Positions 12,901 through 24,296 of a stretch of 64,000 bases of DNA are shown here, piece after piece. The position numbers and the translations under genes were made by a program. Below the pieces are notes generated by a model that was given only the letters and a program-made list of their open reading frames with translations, did no database searches and was not told the DNA's origin. Location: positions 25,586,214 through 25,650,213 of the forward strand of contig CM049320.1 in the NCBI GenBank assembly GCA_026874595.1. The letters are read 5' to 3'. The DNA comes from Sipunculus nudus (Eukaryota; Annelida; Sipuncula; Golfingiida; Sipunculidae). Position 1 is the first letter of the stretch. Each line of letters begins with the position of its first letter.

Positions 12901-15900
12901 GGAACCTTACATATTCCATCCAGTTCTCAGGATAACCTTTCAAGATTCTTAACAGTTGATTGGATTAAGTGGAGAACCGTAAAAGGTTCTTTGTGGAACC
13001 CTAGTTATATGGTTCGTTACGGAACCTTCTTACTTATCTCTGAAATTCAAAGGTTTCCTATAGGTATTTGCCATCAACTGGTTAACCGTAAGTAAGGATA
13101 TTGTTCATGCAGTTGGCGTTTGGTTTCATAAACTGAGGAAGAGTGCTCCTCGTCCAACAACCATCAATCTCGGGCATTTCAAACCCAGATTTTTTTGCCT
13201 CTACATAGTCAAATAGCAACACACGCCTCTGATAGGCGAGCATTATCATGTAGTTCATACATTTCAAATATTCAACAATAAGCTACATATCATTAAACCA
13301 CACCTAGTCTGTGTACATAAAAAAGTGTAAATAACAGAGAGTGACAAACACCTGGCATATCTCAGTTTCCTGCATAATGGATGCAAATTAAATCAAACGC
13401 ATCAATGATTGCGAAAGCACAAACCAGATGTTCCCAGAGTCGACCTTTTTTGTTGATATATATACATAGCAAACAGAGGTTGTATAAGCGAAAGTGAACA
13501 AAGTATGAAACTATGTTGTCCTTAAATCGACCAATCGACCAGCTCAGACATGCGCTTGAATACCAAATGGCGGAGCGGGGTTTACTTAAGCAGAGAACAG
13601 AAATGTATACAAAGGTCAAATCGAATGAACAAACAACCATTGATTAATACAGTATTGGCATTGTGAATCCTGAAACTAGTGTTCATAAGTTTTGTATAAG
13701 TATTTGTAACATTGCATTTAAACTTTTAATTTTAACATATATGAAATAAAGAAAGCGTTGTTCCTACTTCTTATACCGCCTCTTCAGTGTTTTATATACG
13801 AATATTTGTCTGGCCTTGTGATTATTGGATAAAACTATATTTGCTTTCAAAATCAGATTATATGGCACTTGTTGTCCCCGCTATGGGTATGCGTTCATCG
13901 CTGTTCGTGTGTGTGTGTGTGTCACAACATGACTCACGCACACATGAACAGAATATCATGATTTTAGGGCATTTCGGGAAGGGCAAATGAAGAATGGATC
14001 AGATTTTAGTATTGATCCGGATTATAATCAGGAACGTTATCAGGGAATATTCACAAACGTACTTTCACATTTGCACTTATGAACCTGGGAATTTGTAAGT
14101 GAATAAGTGAATGTAAACACGGTTAAGGGAGCATCCCCCTCATCGCGGAGGCTTGCATGCCTTAGAATTTAGATTTCTAGTTTAATACAAAGTTTGTTTT
14201 GGATTCTAACAGTGGTTAATGAGTTCTGAAATATATTTTTGGTGAACAAGGATGCGTTGATGAAATTGTAAGTTATTAAATAATTAACTTCCTACTAGGC
14301 AGTAATTTGGCGCGGGTTGAAATATATAATATATTAATGGAGATCATTTTCTTTAAAAGCTAATCTATCTTAATATGGCAGCTACGAATGGGTGTCGGAT
14401 TATTAGGCAATATTGTGCCACCTGTTTTCTGTCTTATTTATACTTGTGTTAACCAAAACCAGTTACTATCACATTTATCGGTGTATTACTGGGAGATTAT
14501 CAACCTCACTTGTACGGTGAAATTTCATATATGTCAGTTGTTTTTACCATAGCCTCGAATGTGTTCGAAAACCAGTGACCTTGAACTTCATCTTAATGGT
14601 CAAATGAGCCGAAATGGAAATTTATGTGAATTTTGAAGAAGTCCATTTTTTCCCTCAAGTTTGGGGATTGGAGGCCCATAGAGATGGGAGACATATTTGT
14701 TTTGCGACGCAAAACAAGCCTATTGTAGTATGTTATTTACAGCATGAATTTCAAAACCATAATATTGTTATGTGAGATAAGTTTAACTCGAGTAAAATTC
14801 GATATAATTTGCAAAAACACTGATGCTTTTATACTTTTTAAAATAAGCGGGCAAATATCTTTTATACTAAGATTCTTAAGATCCAATAAGATATTTGCTA
14901 TATATACGTAATAAAACTATTATAAACAATAGTATATATCCTAATTAGCTTGTGGTTAAAGAATACATTGGAAGAAGATAATAAGTAAATAAATAAAATC
15001 GAATATAAAAGATAATATATACAGATTAGATATCCGCAAGGGATCGGTTAAACAAGCACAGTCGAGTCGCCATAATTCGGCACCAACCTATTGTTGTATT
15101 GTTATTGTTATATGGAGTATAGTAGAAATGTAATATGATTGTTGAGGCAGGTACACCCCGGGGTATTAATTGGGAATACTTGTACCGCTAAATCGGTCAC
15201 TCGGATAAGTCGTCTGTTTAATAATAAAATTTGAATTTTTTATTGAATCCACATTTAAATTCAATTTTAACTTAGGAAGGAACATGATACAGGACAAACA
15301 AGAAGGGACCTACTCACGTACAAGCATGTTGAATTAACACTTAAAATAGCGTCTTCTCTTTGAAATTAAATGTTAGCTGCCAAAATAATGTACTGAAACC
15401 GTTGGGTTTCTCCTGTACACGATTGCTGAATATAGTGGACCGGGCGCGATCACTAGCGCCAACATTAACATAGGGCGTACACAACTTGCGTTTTCCCTTT
15501 CTTTTCAGGCTTAAAATCGGGAACGTTTGGGCTACTCCTTGTTTGAGATCTGTCGCGCATGCGCAAAATCGGACCTACGGTCACGTGGCCTTGTTATGGT
15601 AAACAGACACACGTGGACCGTGTTTGCTCACACGCTGAACCATACCAGGGTGTTAGTCAGCTGAAGAGGATGAGAGGTAATGAGACCGTGTGTTTGGAAG
15701 GTTTTGCTGGGAAACCTTTGTATAAAGCTTACGTGACTGACAGTGTGAAGGAATAAGCATAATATAAAAAATAATTATGTCCCTTTAAAATTGTAAACCA
15801 ATTCTACAATTGGGAGGTTTTGCCTGGGATGCTGAAGGTCCCCAGTTCGAACCCGCTGTTGCCTCTATGGAAAAATGAATGAACCTTGATAGAACCTCAG

Positions 15901-18040
15901 AGATTCGTTCTGATGTCTTAACGATAGGTCCTTACTTCTGGGTTATTGCTTACCCTGTGCATATAAAACCTGAAATTAAGAAGGCTTAGTTAGTAATATA
16001 TTATTTTAATCATCAGGATATCTTTACCATCATTTAAAAGACAGTGCCACTAACAGGCCATGGACCTATCCTTTATAAAAAAAAGTCCAATCGCCTGTTT
16101 TGCCAGGAACTCACACACAGTCGTGTTTCCACTTATTCGGTCCGGAGTACGGATGCGGGTTCGGTTACGGACATGGACACGGATACATTTGGGGTGTTTG
16201 CGTTTGTAATTTGGCCGTATTGTGAACATACGAAAAAAATAGTGGACGTAAGTAGACACAGAACCTTACTTGCAAAACATATAGTTCCTTTCTGGTGACA
16301 TTGTTGTTTTCTTTTTATGAAAAAAAGCGTATGTTAAAATGATGTCATAATGCCAAGATAGACTATGAAATTCTTTGCCTCTCTGCAACCCCCGTGCTAG
16401 ACTGTGGTATGCTCCTTATTCGTGTTTTTTTTTCCAATTAATGTCATGTGCCCACCAAAGGTGTTTTCTGTTTGTGTGTGTGCGGGAGGGGGGTATGTGT
16501 GTGTGTTCACAACATAGCTCATGCAATCATGAACTGAATTTGGGAAGGACGAAGGAAGAATCAGTTAGATTTTAGTGTTGATCCGACATCTTCTCCGGAT
16601 TATGGAATATTCACAAATCAACGGTCATTTATGCAAGAATAAACCTGCAGATTTGGGGCAAAATAAGTGAGGTCAGTGCTGCCCGGACATCTGTTTAAGT
16701 TACGGTCGAGCACCCAGCACCTCGGAGTGGCAGTGTCCAGTGTGTTCCAGAGCGTTTTTGAAACTTTTGCTCCGATTGCAGAAGCATGTATCCATTGGGA
16801 TGCACATTTCTGCACATTTTCTTTAGTAAGCGGCACAGATATATAATTTCTTCCGGATGGTGCATGAGCTGTAATGTCGATGTGCCAGATGCCATCATTT
16901 TTAAGAGACGAAAAACCGAGGAGCGCACAGACAAACGTTACAATGGACACACACAAAATCGTATCTGTATGCGTATCCACATGGCGTCTGTATCCAAGTG
17001 GACACGAAGACTAATACCTCCAAGAGGATACATTTTTTATTGTCGTTGATTGTTTGGCTGATTTGTTTTTCTGTAAGCAAAAAGAGTGTGACGAAAAAAT
17101 TTGCTAATGCGACTGGTTCTTTTTTTTCGGCCAAGGGCAAAAGTCATTTATTAGTGTAATTGGCCGCCTATGTCAGGCGGGAAGGGCTGACCTGGGACAC
17201 AAATATCAAGTTGGTAAACCGTGAATTATACAAGTATTTTACTGGGCTTCAATTCATAAAATATCTGCACTTAAATACACGTCTCTGAAAGGACCAGGAT
17301 CTTGATACTCCTTCGGATGTGGTGCTCCAGATTGTTGGCAGAGTTGTATGTTCGGCCTATGGCTGTTTTCTTTTTCTCACATTTGTGTGTAAGAAAAAAA
17401 AGAACATTTGTAAATATTGTCCATTTAAACATATAATAGTATTCGATTACACAACATGAATTTGACAGAAGGACAGACTGGTTACATACACGCAGATTAT
17501 CCTGAGATGTTTGTTCGTTTTTTTTTTTTTTTTTTTTTAGTTTTGAGAAAATCACTATAAATTGTATTATCGTTCCTTTTACCCAATTTCGGTGAGTCCG
17601 TGAGTGTCAGACTGTGAGCTTATAGAACCTATATTATATGCAAAATAGAAAGGCTTATTTTTAAGAGAGTCTATGTTAGAATTTAGTATAAATTTCAGAT
17701 GACCTGGCTTCAGTTCAATGAAAAAAAAAATGCTTTGTATTGATAATATTACAGTAGGATGTTACTGAAACTTAAAACATTATGGTATCGTTCCACATGT
17801 ATTCGTTATTTCTTTGTTTCATATCCAGTCTGTAATAAATATTTAGTTGTTAGAGTGTATGTGCTGATACACTGCCCCTAGAAAAAAAAATATGTTTGAA
17901 TTTAAATAGGTGAAAACAAATTACTTACCATCTGTGGTCTTTCCTCCGCGATCACTTACATCACTCACGAATATCGGTTTAATGCCTGTTACGCATGCGC
18001 AGGACGAAAGCATGAAAAGACACACCAAAAGAACCTTCAT
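6733..18040 (-). CDS. Gene A: secreted multi-domain C-type lectin-like protein (partial, 6 exons)
   Basis: The gene is read on the minus strand as 18040-17929, 16868-16645, 13282-13087, 11324-11138, 8366-8236 and 6922-6733, about 346 codons, with the 3' end beyond the window's left edge. Junction phases agree throughout (1, 0, 1, 2, 1, then open at 2). Residues 1-19 form a signal peptide. Exons 2 and 3 hold two copies of an unfamiliar cysteine module (KC, then CW, then C and LTY). Exons 4-5 form C-type lectin-like domain 1 (CPDGYMFL, QACMNDGSELAWV, LPFICRRP). Exon 6 starts lectin domain 2 (CFQLERKMATWDQANQACY). C-type lectin-like domains bind glycans or proteins outside the cell. No EPN, QPD or WND sugar-binding motif is visible in domain 1, so calcium-dependent sugar binding is not supported. 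The lectin exons are firm. Exons 2-3 use weaker donors (GTTTAT, GTTAAC) and rest on open frame, phase agreement and mutual similarity. Confidence 0.8.
8236..8366 (-). CDS. Gene A exon 5: C-terminal half of C-type lectin-like domain 1
   Basis: The acceptor is TTTTCTGAAG and the donor CCTACAG|GTAAGG; 131 nt, phase 2 in, phase 1 out. It encodes AVWYDHFDKSNPTCEAIMFG and ATSCDTELPFICRRP, the two C-terminal cysteine strands of a CTLD. The start corresponds to the residues just before the usual cysteine 2 strand. The block with the WIGL-like motif that normally comes before it is not in this exon or in exon 4. Confidence 0.87.
10132..10183 (+). repeat. Exact 26-bp tandem duplication
   Basis: The unit containing aataataacaataaggtacc is present twice in direct contact with no mismatch, indicating a recent slippage or duplication event inside an intron. 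Confidence 0.8.
10240..10720 (-). pseudogene. Degraded L1-like reverse transcriptase fragment
   Basis: On the minus strand, short blocks in different frames spell decayed reverse transcriptase motifs in the correct order. NWRLL followed by LNIDYKMIA corresponds to NWRPISLLNVDYKI. VNDFKKAFDCMEW corresponds to DFxKAFDSxEW. RGVIRGDPLSP corresponds to RGVRQGDPLSP. These blocks are typical of L1/Tx1-type LINEs. Many stops and frameshifts lie between them, so this is a molecular fossil in the intron between gene A exons 4 and 5. Confidence 0.7.
11138..11324 (-). CDS. Gene A exon 4: N-terminal half of C-type lectin-like domain 1
   Basis: The acceptor is strong (TTTCTTTTCTTCAG) and the donor is AATGC|GTAAGT; 187 nt, phase 1 in, phase 2 out. 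It encodes STACPDGYMFLRESAQCYRF, then MAKQACMNDGSELAWVPDSA and LLKWLKSKVVPKN. The CPDGY...CY pair is the extra N-terminal disulphide of long-form C-type lectins, and AC-x5-G-S-E-L-A-W-V is the conserved core. Confidence 0.87.
11480..12190. other. Unassigned GC-richer block in intron 3 of gene A
   Basis: This block is compositionally less AT-rich than its surroundings. It contains a stop-free, cysteine-containing minus-strand stretch around 11950-12140 (FVIHDSWMIEPTSQGSVTC and neighbours). No splice sites in phase with gene A were found and no family is recognised. It could be a repeat or an old coding fragment. Confidence 0.3.
12790..13060 (+). repeat. Two-copy ~120-bp repeat with ggttct/ggaacc words
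   Basis: Two direct copies with a period of about 120 bp start at about 12840 and 12960. Each carries a tggatt...gaacc-aaaggttct-tggaaccct core followed by a second ggaacctt. The alternating ggttc and gaacc words make the unit partly self-complementary. It resembles short interspersed DNA-transposon derivatives, family unknown. Confidence 0.55.
13087..13282 (-). CDS. Gene A exon 3: second copy of cysteine module
   Basis: The exon is 196 nt, phase 0 in and phase 1 out. It begins at a weak acceptor (ATATGTAG) and ends at a non-canonical-looking but GT-starting donor (TTACG|GTTAAC). It encodes LIVEYLKCMNYMIMLAYQRR, then EMPEIDGCWTRSTLPQF and NANCMNNILTY. Cysteines follow C-x33-CW-x14-C and then a final LTY, parallel to exon 2. 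No known domain was recognised. The phases fit exon 2 before it and exon 4 after it exactly. Confidence 0.6.
13290..15320. other. Intron 2 of gene A, first part: no gene
   Basis: AT-rich non-coding DNA with a short GT run near 13905. Open frames on both strands have no family character and no supporting splice sites. Confidence 0.45.
15330..15796 (-). mobile_element. Second copy of the TTAA-flanked MITE family
   Basis: On the minus strand this matches the element at 60076-60571. Shared blocks include ccgggcgcgatcac near 15440, ccttgttatggtaaacagac near 15590 and aatgagaccgtgtgtt near 15680. The terminus attatgtccctttaa at 15775-15789 equals the TTAA-flanked end of the other copy. The distal end is diverged or lost. 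The open frame at 15559-15756 lies inside the element and is not a gene. Confidence 0.6.
15800..16640. other. Intron 2 of gene A, second part: no gene
   Basis: Non-coding. The overlapping short frames on both strands at 16044-16298 and 16375-16575 show no domain or splice support. Confidence 0.4.
16645..16868 (-). CDS. Gene A exon 2: first copy of cysteine module
   Basis: The acceptor is ACATTACAG after a T/G-rich tract and the donor is CTGCAG|GTTTAT; 224 nt, phase 1 in, phase 0 out. It encodes HAPSGRNYISVPLTKENVQK, then CASQWIHASAIGAKV, TPRCWVLDRNLNRC and TDLTYFAPNLQ. Cysteines follow C-x28-CW-x9-C then LTY, the same order as exon 3. The frame also stays open upstream of the acceptor, but joining to exon 1 (phase 1) gives a continuous secreted protein. 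Confidence 0.65.
17929..18040 (-). CDS. Gene A exon 1: start codon and signal peptide
   Basis: The ATG at 18040 has a purine at -3 (GTAAGATGA). The exon encodes MKVLLVCLFMLSSCACVTG followed by IKPIFVSDVSDRGGKTTD and ends at a consensus donor (ACAGATG|GTAAGTAA), phase 1. The first 19 residues have the lysine, hydrophobic core and small-residue cleavage region of a signal peptide. The in-frame extension upstream has no ATG, so this start is preferred. Confidence 0.8.
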
Positions 18041-18166
18041 CTTACTCAGGGGAGTATCTCTAAAACATTCGAGATAAGAACACACAGCGAGATAAGCCTC
18101 TCTCCGAAATTGGAGAAAGTCTTGCAAGCCTTCCCCCAGTTTAGAAATGCGGCGAGACCGAATGCA

Positions 18167-18174
18167 CTTTTATA
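18167..18174 (-). promoter_or_regulatory. TATA box of gene A
   Basis: On the minus strand this reads TATAAAAG, 127 bp upstream of the ATG. Transcription would start near 18140, leaving a 5' UTR of about 100 nt. A TTGCGTCA element (AP-1/CRE-like) lies just upstream at about 18182-18189. A TATA promoter suits a regulated, tissue-restricted or inducible gene; that is inference. Confidence 0.65.
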
Positions 18175-18189
18175 CCCCCTGTGACGCAA

Positions 18190-19750
18190 AAGTCAATGAA
18201 TCCATTCCGCTAGCGAGGGGTGACAGGTTGACTTCCGAGAGATTTAGTACTTCGATAATTCATGAAATAACTTTAATGTCTAAACGTTATTGCAAAGTTC
18301 GTTTGAATTAAATAATTACAGTAAGCCTCGCATTCACATAAATCTCATTTATCACGAAAGTATCTAATAAGGCCGCTTTTATGCCTGGTTTCGGTTATAA
18401 ATACATGACACTTTTACTGCATTACCAATACCTACCCAGCCAAACCTACAAATAAAGAAACGCATATATACTGATATTTCTAATACTACTCTTATTCATA
18501 ACATAAACAATTTTGACCTAGTAATTATGAAAGACTTAAATATATATTGAAGTGAAGAGTAATATAATAACATTTTGTTAACGAATACAGACACTAAACG
18601 AGATAAATCACTTTTAGGTAATTATTTAATACTTTAAGTAAATTTTCACACAAATTTACCATCATTATTACATGTATATTTTAGCCTGCGACCCCCTCGA
18701 ATAAAATAAGCCTGCTATATGTAGATACCATATACTCATCGATACGTCTCCGGACTAGAGCCTCAATATACAATGATTATTTTTATCAACTTCTCTGCTT
18801 TGGAATATTCGGTCAATTTTACCCATGATTCTCTCGTGTGTATGACATATTGGTAACATTAAAGTGAATGAAACACATCAACATTGTTGTTCAATCAAAT
18901 AACATTGATCGAAAAAAATGCGTGACAGCAGGATGGGGTCTCGCACGTGGCGGGAAGAGATCGTATAGGCTAACACTAGACAAATGACGTCAGGGTGTAG
19001 TCGATATTTTTGTCCCCTGTAGATGCGGGTTGGATTCCTGCCTTGTTACTGGATGCAATGAACGACCTCTGATTTTTAGTATACAAAGTATGTGGATGGA
19101 ACAAGGAAAAATTATGCTCACTAAATAGTTACTAAATCTTTATTTCCTTATTCCATAGAGATTATTGATAGAACAAGTTTTAATCATTTTTACAATATCA
19201 GAAATATACTGAAATTTAAAGTTATATGTTAATTGTTTTTGTTTTTTTTTTGTTTTTATTTTAGTGTTTTATTTTAACCGGATAAAACTAGCATCACACC
19301 TTCAAATATTTATTTTGTCATGTAGAATCAAATTTACATCCTCACTTATATAGTCTAAGATTAAAGTGTTAATTAAAATTAAATATTAAATCATTTAAAA
19401 AGATTAACTTTCAGTGTTAGGTTGCGTGTATTGTTTATCCTGAACGTTTGTTAATTTCTGTTTCATAATCCTGGGCAGAAATCACCTAACTCAATTTTCC
19501 TCCGTAAAATTCAAAATAGTAAATGTGAAATTGGGCATGCGGACACGGATGAGGACACGTTTTGTAGGTTTGTCAGTATGGTTTCCAGACCATTCAATTT
19601 TCCACTACGGCGCCAATCACGATTCCATATGCGTGTCTTTACCTGCTGCTACATACACTTATTCGCAGAAATATGTCCGCTACCATTCGCCGGATCGTAC
19701 TCCACAATGCATAATTATACCAAAATTTAAGCTCAGCTGCTATTTTTTTT
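18190..19750. other. Upstream region of gene A: no gene
   Basis: AT-rich intergenic DNA. The short frame at 19525-19752 contains acggatgaggacacg words but no recognisable domain. Confidence 0.45.
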
Positions 19751-19754
19751 AGGA

Positions 19755-20337
19755 AGTGGCCAAACAGCCGGCAGGGTGCCGGCAGTTTAGTCCACAGGCA
19801 AAACAGCCGGCAGGGAAAATTGGCCTTGCAAGCAGTCTAGCCCACAGGCTAAACTGCCGGCAAATGAATGCATATTCAGAGTTTCAGTGTGATACTCCGT
19901 ACTTTCCATTATTATTTTGACAATGAGCTAACAATATAGTGCTGACTTACAAAATAAGATATTTTGCTGGTCTGTATGTAATAAGTATGTTAAGTAGGTA
20001 TTAAAAGTGCACTTTTTGTGATTTACAGGGTAGTCTAACTTTATTCAGATTTGTAGGAATTTAACTGAAGTTGACTGGCTCATCAGCTGATTATATATGC
20101 TTATGAGCAGACAATGGGTTATGTGTGAAAGGACAAGCAACTCATGAGATGTCATATCAAACGATATGCAGATTCTTTGATTAAAGGTACTTACTTGTGA
20201 AGCATAACAACTGTTTATATACTGGTGTGCTCATGAGCAAAAAACAATGTGTGAAAACACAAAAAACTAATGAATTATCAGCCTGTGGGCTAGACTGCCG
20301 GTAAGGTCAATTTTTCCTGCCGCCTGTTTAGCCTATT
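19755..20337. mobile_element. Foldback MITE with cagtctagcccacaggct inverted repeats
   Basis: The left arm (about 19793-19855) reads cagccggcagggaaaattgg then gcagtctagcccacaggct. The right arm (about 20280-20337) carries the inverted counterpart (agcctgtgggctagactgcc ... cctgccgcctgtttagcc). Arms are about 60 bp with a loop of about 420 bp. An additional copy of the end motif (aacagccggcagggtgccgg) lies just outside at 19763, a partial tandem end. Non-coding. Confidence 0.75.
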
Positions 20338-20344
20338 CCAATTT

Positions 20345-21924
20345 TTTTTACTTATTACTCTTTGTCCGTCGTGCGTCTGTCTGTCTTGAAAGGGCACAAA
20401 TCGTAACCAATAGATCTAGAATCTTTTAACTAAACATCCAGTCAGGTCCTTGAAAACATGAAATAAAGTCACTGAGTTCTTTATTTTCCGAGATCTAAGG
20501 CGTCCTGGGGCACCCCAAAATAATTTAAAATCATCATATTATTTAATAATTCGTTGATAATTGCATTGATTGCCATGAATCTTGCCTGGAGTATTGATCA
20601 TGAATAGTTTTATCAGTTCCTAGAGAGTGTAGGCTCCACCTGTACTTTTCCATTTTCTTCAATATGTTTAGACTGTCAAATTATAGCAAGGTGTCAATTT
20701 CTCAGTTAAGGCTTCAACTAGTGTCTTAAAACCTCATACGTTTATTGATCATGAGCAGTATAAACATTTTCTGACTGTCTATCAACAAAACACAAATTAT
20801 AACCATTTGACCTTGAATCTTTTAACTTCACATACAGGGAGAACATTGAAAAATCTTTTGGACACCAGAAATTAGGTCACTGCGATATATGTTTTCTGGG
20901 TTATCGGGCCTGTTTGTGCCCCACAGAATAATTAAATACTAAAGCTCTATTATCAGGATAACTAATGAATAGATTGCCATGAATCTTTCCATGTATATGG
21001 ATCAGCAACAATTTCAACAGTGCCTAAAGGCTGCAGGCACAACTTTTTTTCTTATTTATACGAATATTTTCTCTGATTTGAGACCTTTAAATGAAGCAGT
21101 CCGGCCGTTAACAGGGCACAACCTGTAACCATTAGACCTAGAAACTTCTTACTGTACATCCCAGGAGGTCTTATGCGGATATCCTTTGAAACCTAAAATT
21201 ATGTTATTTTGATCTATATTATTGAGTTATGGACCGAAAGCATAATTTAAAAAACCTAGACATTCAGACGTTTCACAAATTATGTACATTAATCCTTGAA
21301 TTTTCTAACATAATATTCAGAAGCATGATGGGCATAATTTGGAGCACCAAGACAATCAAAACACAAATTATATCCGTTAGACCTAGAAACTTCTTACATT
21401 ATATCCGGGAAAGTTTTTGACAAATCTCCTCGGAAACGTGTGATTAGGCCATGGTGACCTATCCTGCTAGTCACTGGCCAAAAACATGATTTTGAACACC
21501 AAGAGACAGTCAGACAGGGCACAAATTGTAAACGTTAGGTCTAGAATCTTCTGATAAAACATCAAAGAAGGTTCTGGTAGAAACTCCTCAAAACCTGAAA
21601 CTAACTCATGGTGACCTATTCCCTGCAAGTGACTCGCCAAAACTACGATCATTAGCACCCAGATAGTCAGACAGGGACAAACCATAACTGTTGGACCTAG
21701 CACCTTGTAATATGACAGCCAGGGAGGACCTGGTAAAATCTTCTTTGAAAGTTTAAATAAAATCAGTGTTACCTATTTTCTGAAGACTGTGGGGAAAAAC
21801 ATGATTTTAGCACTCCGCGAGTAATTCTATACCAATAGATCATGGGTCCTTAGCAAATACTTTATACCAGATCATAACATCATTAATTAATAACTGCTGT
21901 ACGTCATGACCCATGGGTCACTTG
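20345..21924 (+). mobile_element. Large internally repetitive element ending in GACCCATGGGTC palindrome (copy 1)
   Basis: Units of roughly 180-220 bp recur, each with the order cagggcacaaa, ttagacctagaa-cttct, catccagggaggtc, gaaacctgaaat-aggtcac, tgacctatt and aaacatgattttagcacc. The right end has the perfect palindrome GACCCATGGGTC (21908-21919) followed by acttgttt. Two relatives with the same terminus lie at 33060-33527 and 42564-44906. No coding capacity. Confidence 0.65.
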
Positions 21925-23110
21925 TTTTTTGTACATATTTTAGCTGCGCCTCTTAGAGCTTAAAGCCGAATCATAAATGTATGAACCACTGCCGAAAGTG
22001 TTCCATAATATTGCTGCGCGCCTTAAGAAGAGTGAACAAGTCACGCCGCTGTTCAAACAGCTCCATCAAGTACTCCATACAATACAAAGTTGATGTTTTT
22101 ACTTACCGTAATTTTGATAATTGTCAAAAATAGTAAGAAACTATCGACATTTGCCTACGCTGCAATCAGCTGCCGAAAATTTTGTTAAGTACTAAACGTG
22201 AAAAGTGAAAGTCGTGAACGTTTCTTTACTTTCACACGAAAGTATGGAATTCGCTTCCTGCTAAACTTAGAACATTTCCGACTCTTCCATAATTCAACAC
22301 CAATTTATAAACTAATCTCAGGCTTTTGGTTATTAACACGCATCTCTTTTTTATGTGTGAGCTAAATACAATGTATAAACACGCGGGCGAACGTGAGAAA
22401 GAGAGTGGGCTATGGCACAGGTACAGTGAGTAGGTTCCCGAGAAAATGTGCCCCGTAAGCAGGTTTAAGTGCGTGCTTGTCATTACGCTCTGCGACCGAC
22501 TATAGGGGAACTGACGTTCTATAAATACTGTTTATTATTATTACTATTATTATTATTATTATTATTATTATTTACAGTAAGATTATATATTTTACATACC
22601 ATAAGAAAACTATTTGAGGAAGGCTCTATGCAAATGCACAAAAAGTATGCTGTACTGTTAAATAACCGAATTTCCCTACGAAGTAAAAGAGAGAATTATG
22701 ATTAATTCCAATTAATTATGTAGTTACCCTGGCTTTTTATCGCTACATAATTCCATTTTATTCCGCGATGTACAGTAATAGATTATAAAACCCCCGCTCT
22801 TATTTGTATTCCTGCTTAAAACATTTTATATGAAGGGGTAAAATTAATAAAGGCAAACAGCTGAGACAAATAGACGATTTTACGTCATGTTTCACGATAG
22901 AGACAGAGCTTACACTTTTGTCAATAACGAGACTGATATAGAATTATAGTGTGTTCATTCAAGGTCATGTTCCCCTGCCGGCTGTTAACCTAAAAGCCAA
23001 ATTGATATTGGAAACGGATATGTCTGGCAGTGACATTTAATGTGTTTCCTCGTGTCAATGAGCTGACCTTTGAACTTTGGTATATTCAAGTCGATCGTTT
23101 GCATTTAACT
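21925..23110. other. Intergenic sequence with a (TTA)n microsatellite
   Basis: Holds a (TTA)n microsatellite at about 22531-22572 and otherwise non-coding AT-rich sequence. Nothing else recognised. Confidence 0.45.
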
Positions 23111-23139
23111 CAATTTCTCAGTTTCCCATCTGTTCTGGT

Positions 23140-23565
23140 GTCAATTGGGTATCGACAGATTCTTTAGTGTATAAGTAAAAAGTCTGATCTGGTCCTGTTT
23201 TAGACAACTTACAAATAGATTTTGGTGAGATGGAAACGTTTTTCAGTAGTAAGGACCGTCTGGTCGTTATAGTCAAGACCTTTAAACGGATTATATGAAG
23301 AAATCTGGTTTGATTTTCATGAAAAAATAAACTCTGCTCCAGGCAAAACTTCCTTTGAAGATACGCTGACATTCCGGAAAATCGGAAATTTTATATGTGA
23401 GCAATCGGGTTTGCAATTAAACTCTAACAAAATGAGCGGTCTTATCCTTGAAGAAAGGTAAGGAAATCCGGATGGCCACTTCCTGAACATCAGAGTTCCA
23501 GTTTTCAATCAGCTCTCGGATATCCAGATGGTGGCATTTGCTTCAGAGTTTCGGTGAGTAGAGAA
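23140..23565 (+). pseudogene. Possible old coding fragment of unknown family
   Basis: Plus-strand stretches have coding-like composition. One frame spells GPVLDNLQIDFGEMETFF and SSKDRLVVIVKTFKR, then stops. The next frame (from about 23275) spells GLYEEIWFDFHEKINSAPGK, TSFEDTLTFRKIGNFICEQ and LNSNKMSGLILEER, hits TAA, and continues in the same frame with GNPDGHFLNIRVPVF and SDIQMVAFASEF up to a GTGAGT donor-like site. A frameshift and an in-frame stop point to a pseudogene, although the AG before 23275 and the GTAAGG at 23459 could be splice sites. No homologue recognised. Confidence 0.4.
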
Positions 23566-23569
23566 TCGA

Positions 23570-24280
23570 AATTATGGATAATATTTTGATTTATAAGAGA
23601 TGCAATCAAAGGAAAATATTGATGGTTGTTGATAGGTTTAAAATCAGGAAGCAAGCAATTTACCTTTACTAACCTCTAATCTTTTAACTTTCCATTGGGT
23701 TTATATTTGTAACGCGGAACAAAATCATATATTAATGGGAACAAAGCGAAGAGGGACTTTATTGTCAAATATAATAACATCACTAGAAGAACACAGAAAT
23801 CGGCAAAATTGAGTTTAAATATTACCCAGGCCCAAATTACAATCTTCCCCGGTTATAAACTGGGAAAGCCCGTGTTAGACCTTTTACCTGGACTATTTCC
23901 ACTCAAATCCTGTTCTATTGTCTACAGGGTTTTAATCTGGTTAGGCCAAAATAACCACAGAAGCATTTGTCTTAAACAAGCATTTGGTTCAGTGTCTTTG
24001 ATTGGTTACATATTAAAATATAATGGACCATCACGGACCATCATGTTGAGATTATACTAAAGACACGTCAAACCAAACAAAGGGGATTTTAATACCATCT
24101 GCCACTGTGGCTAGAGCCAAACACATTTGGCCAAATCACAGAGCACTCTATTTCATCTCCAAGGCTATGTGACCCCACGGCACAGACTGCCAATAATCTC
24201 GGTCCATGTCAACTCGCCCTTGGAAAGTTTGACCCGCACAGGCCCAGCCGGCGTCTTACGGACGTGTGCCGACACATGCA
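23570..24280. other. Intergenic sequence, nothing recognised
   Basis: No repeat, RNA gene or supported coding sequence seen on either strand. Confidence 0.4.
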
Positions 24281-24296
24281 GAAACATGTAAATAGG

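Noticed and set aside
16618-16980. Independent 120-residue secreted protein starting upstream of gene A exon 2
   Set aside because: The apparent start is GTG, the extra N-terminal part lies before a good acceptor, and joining to the signal-peptide exon in phase gives a better explanation.
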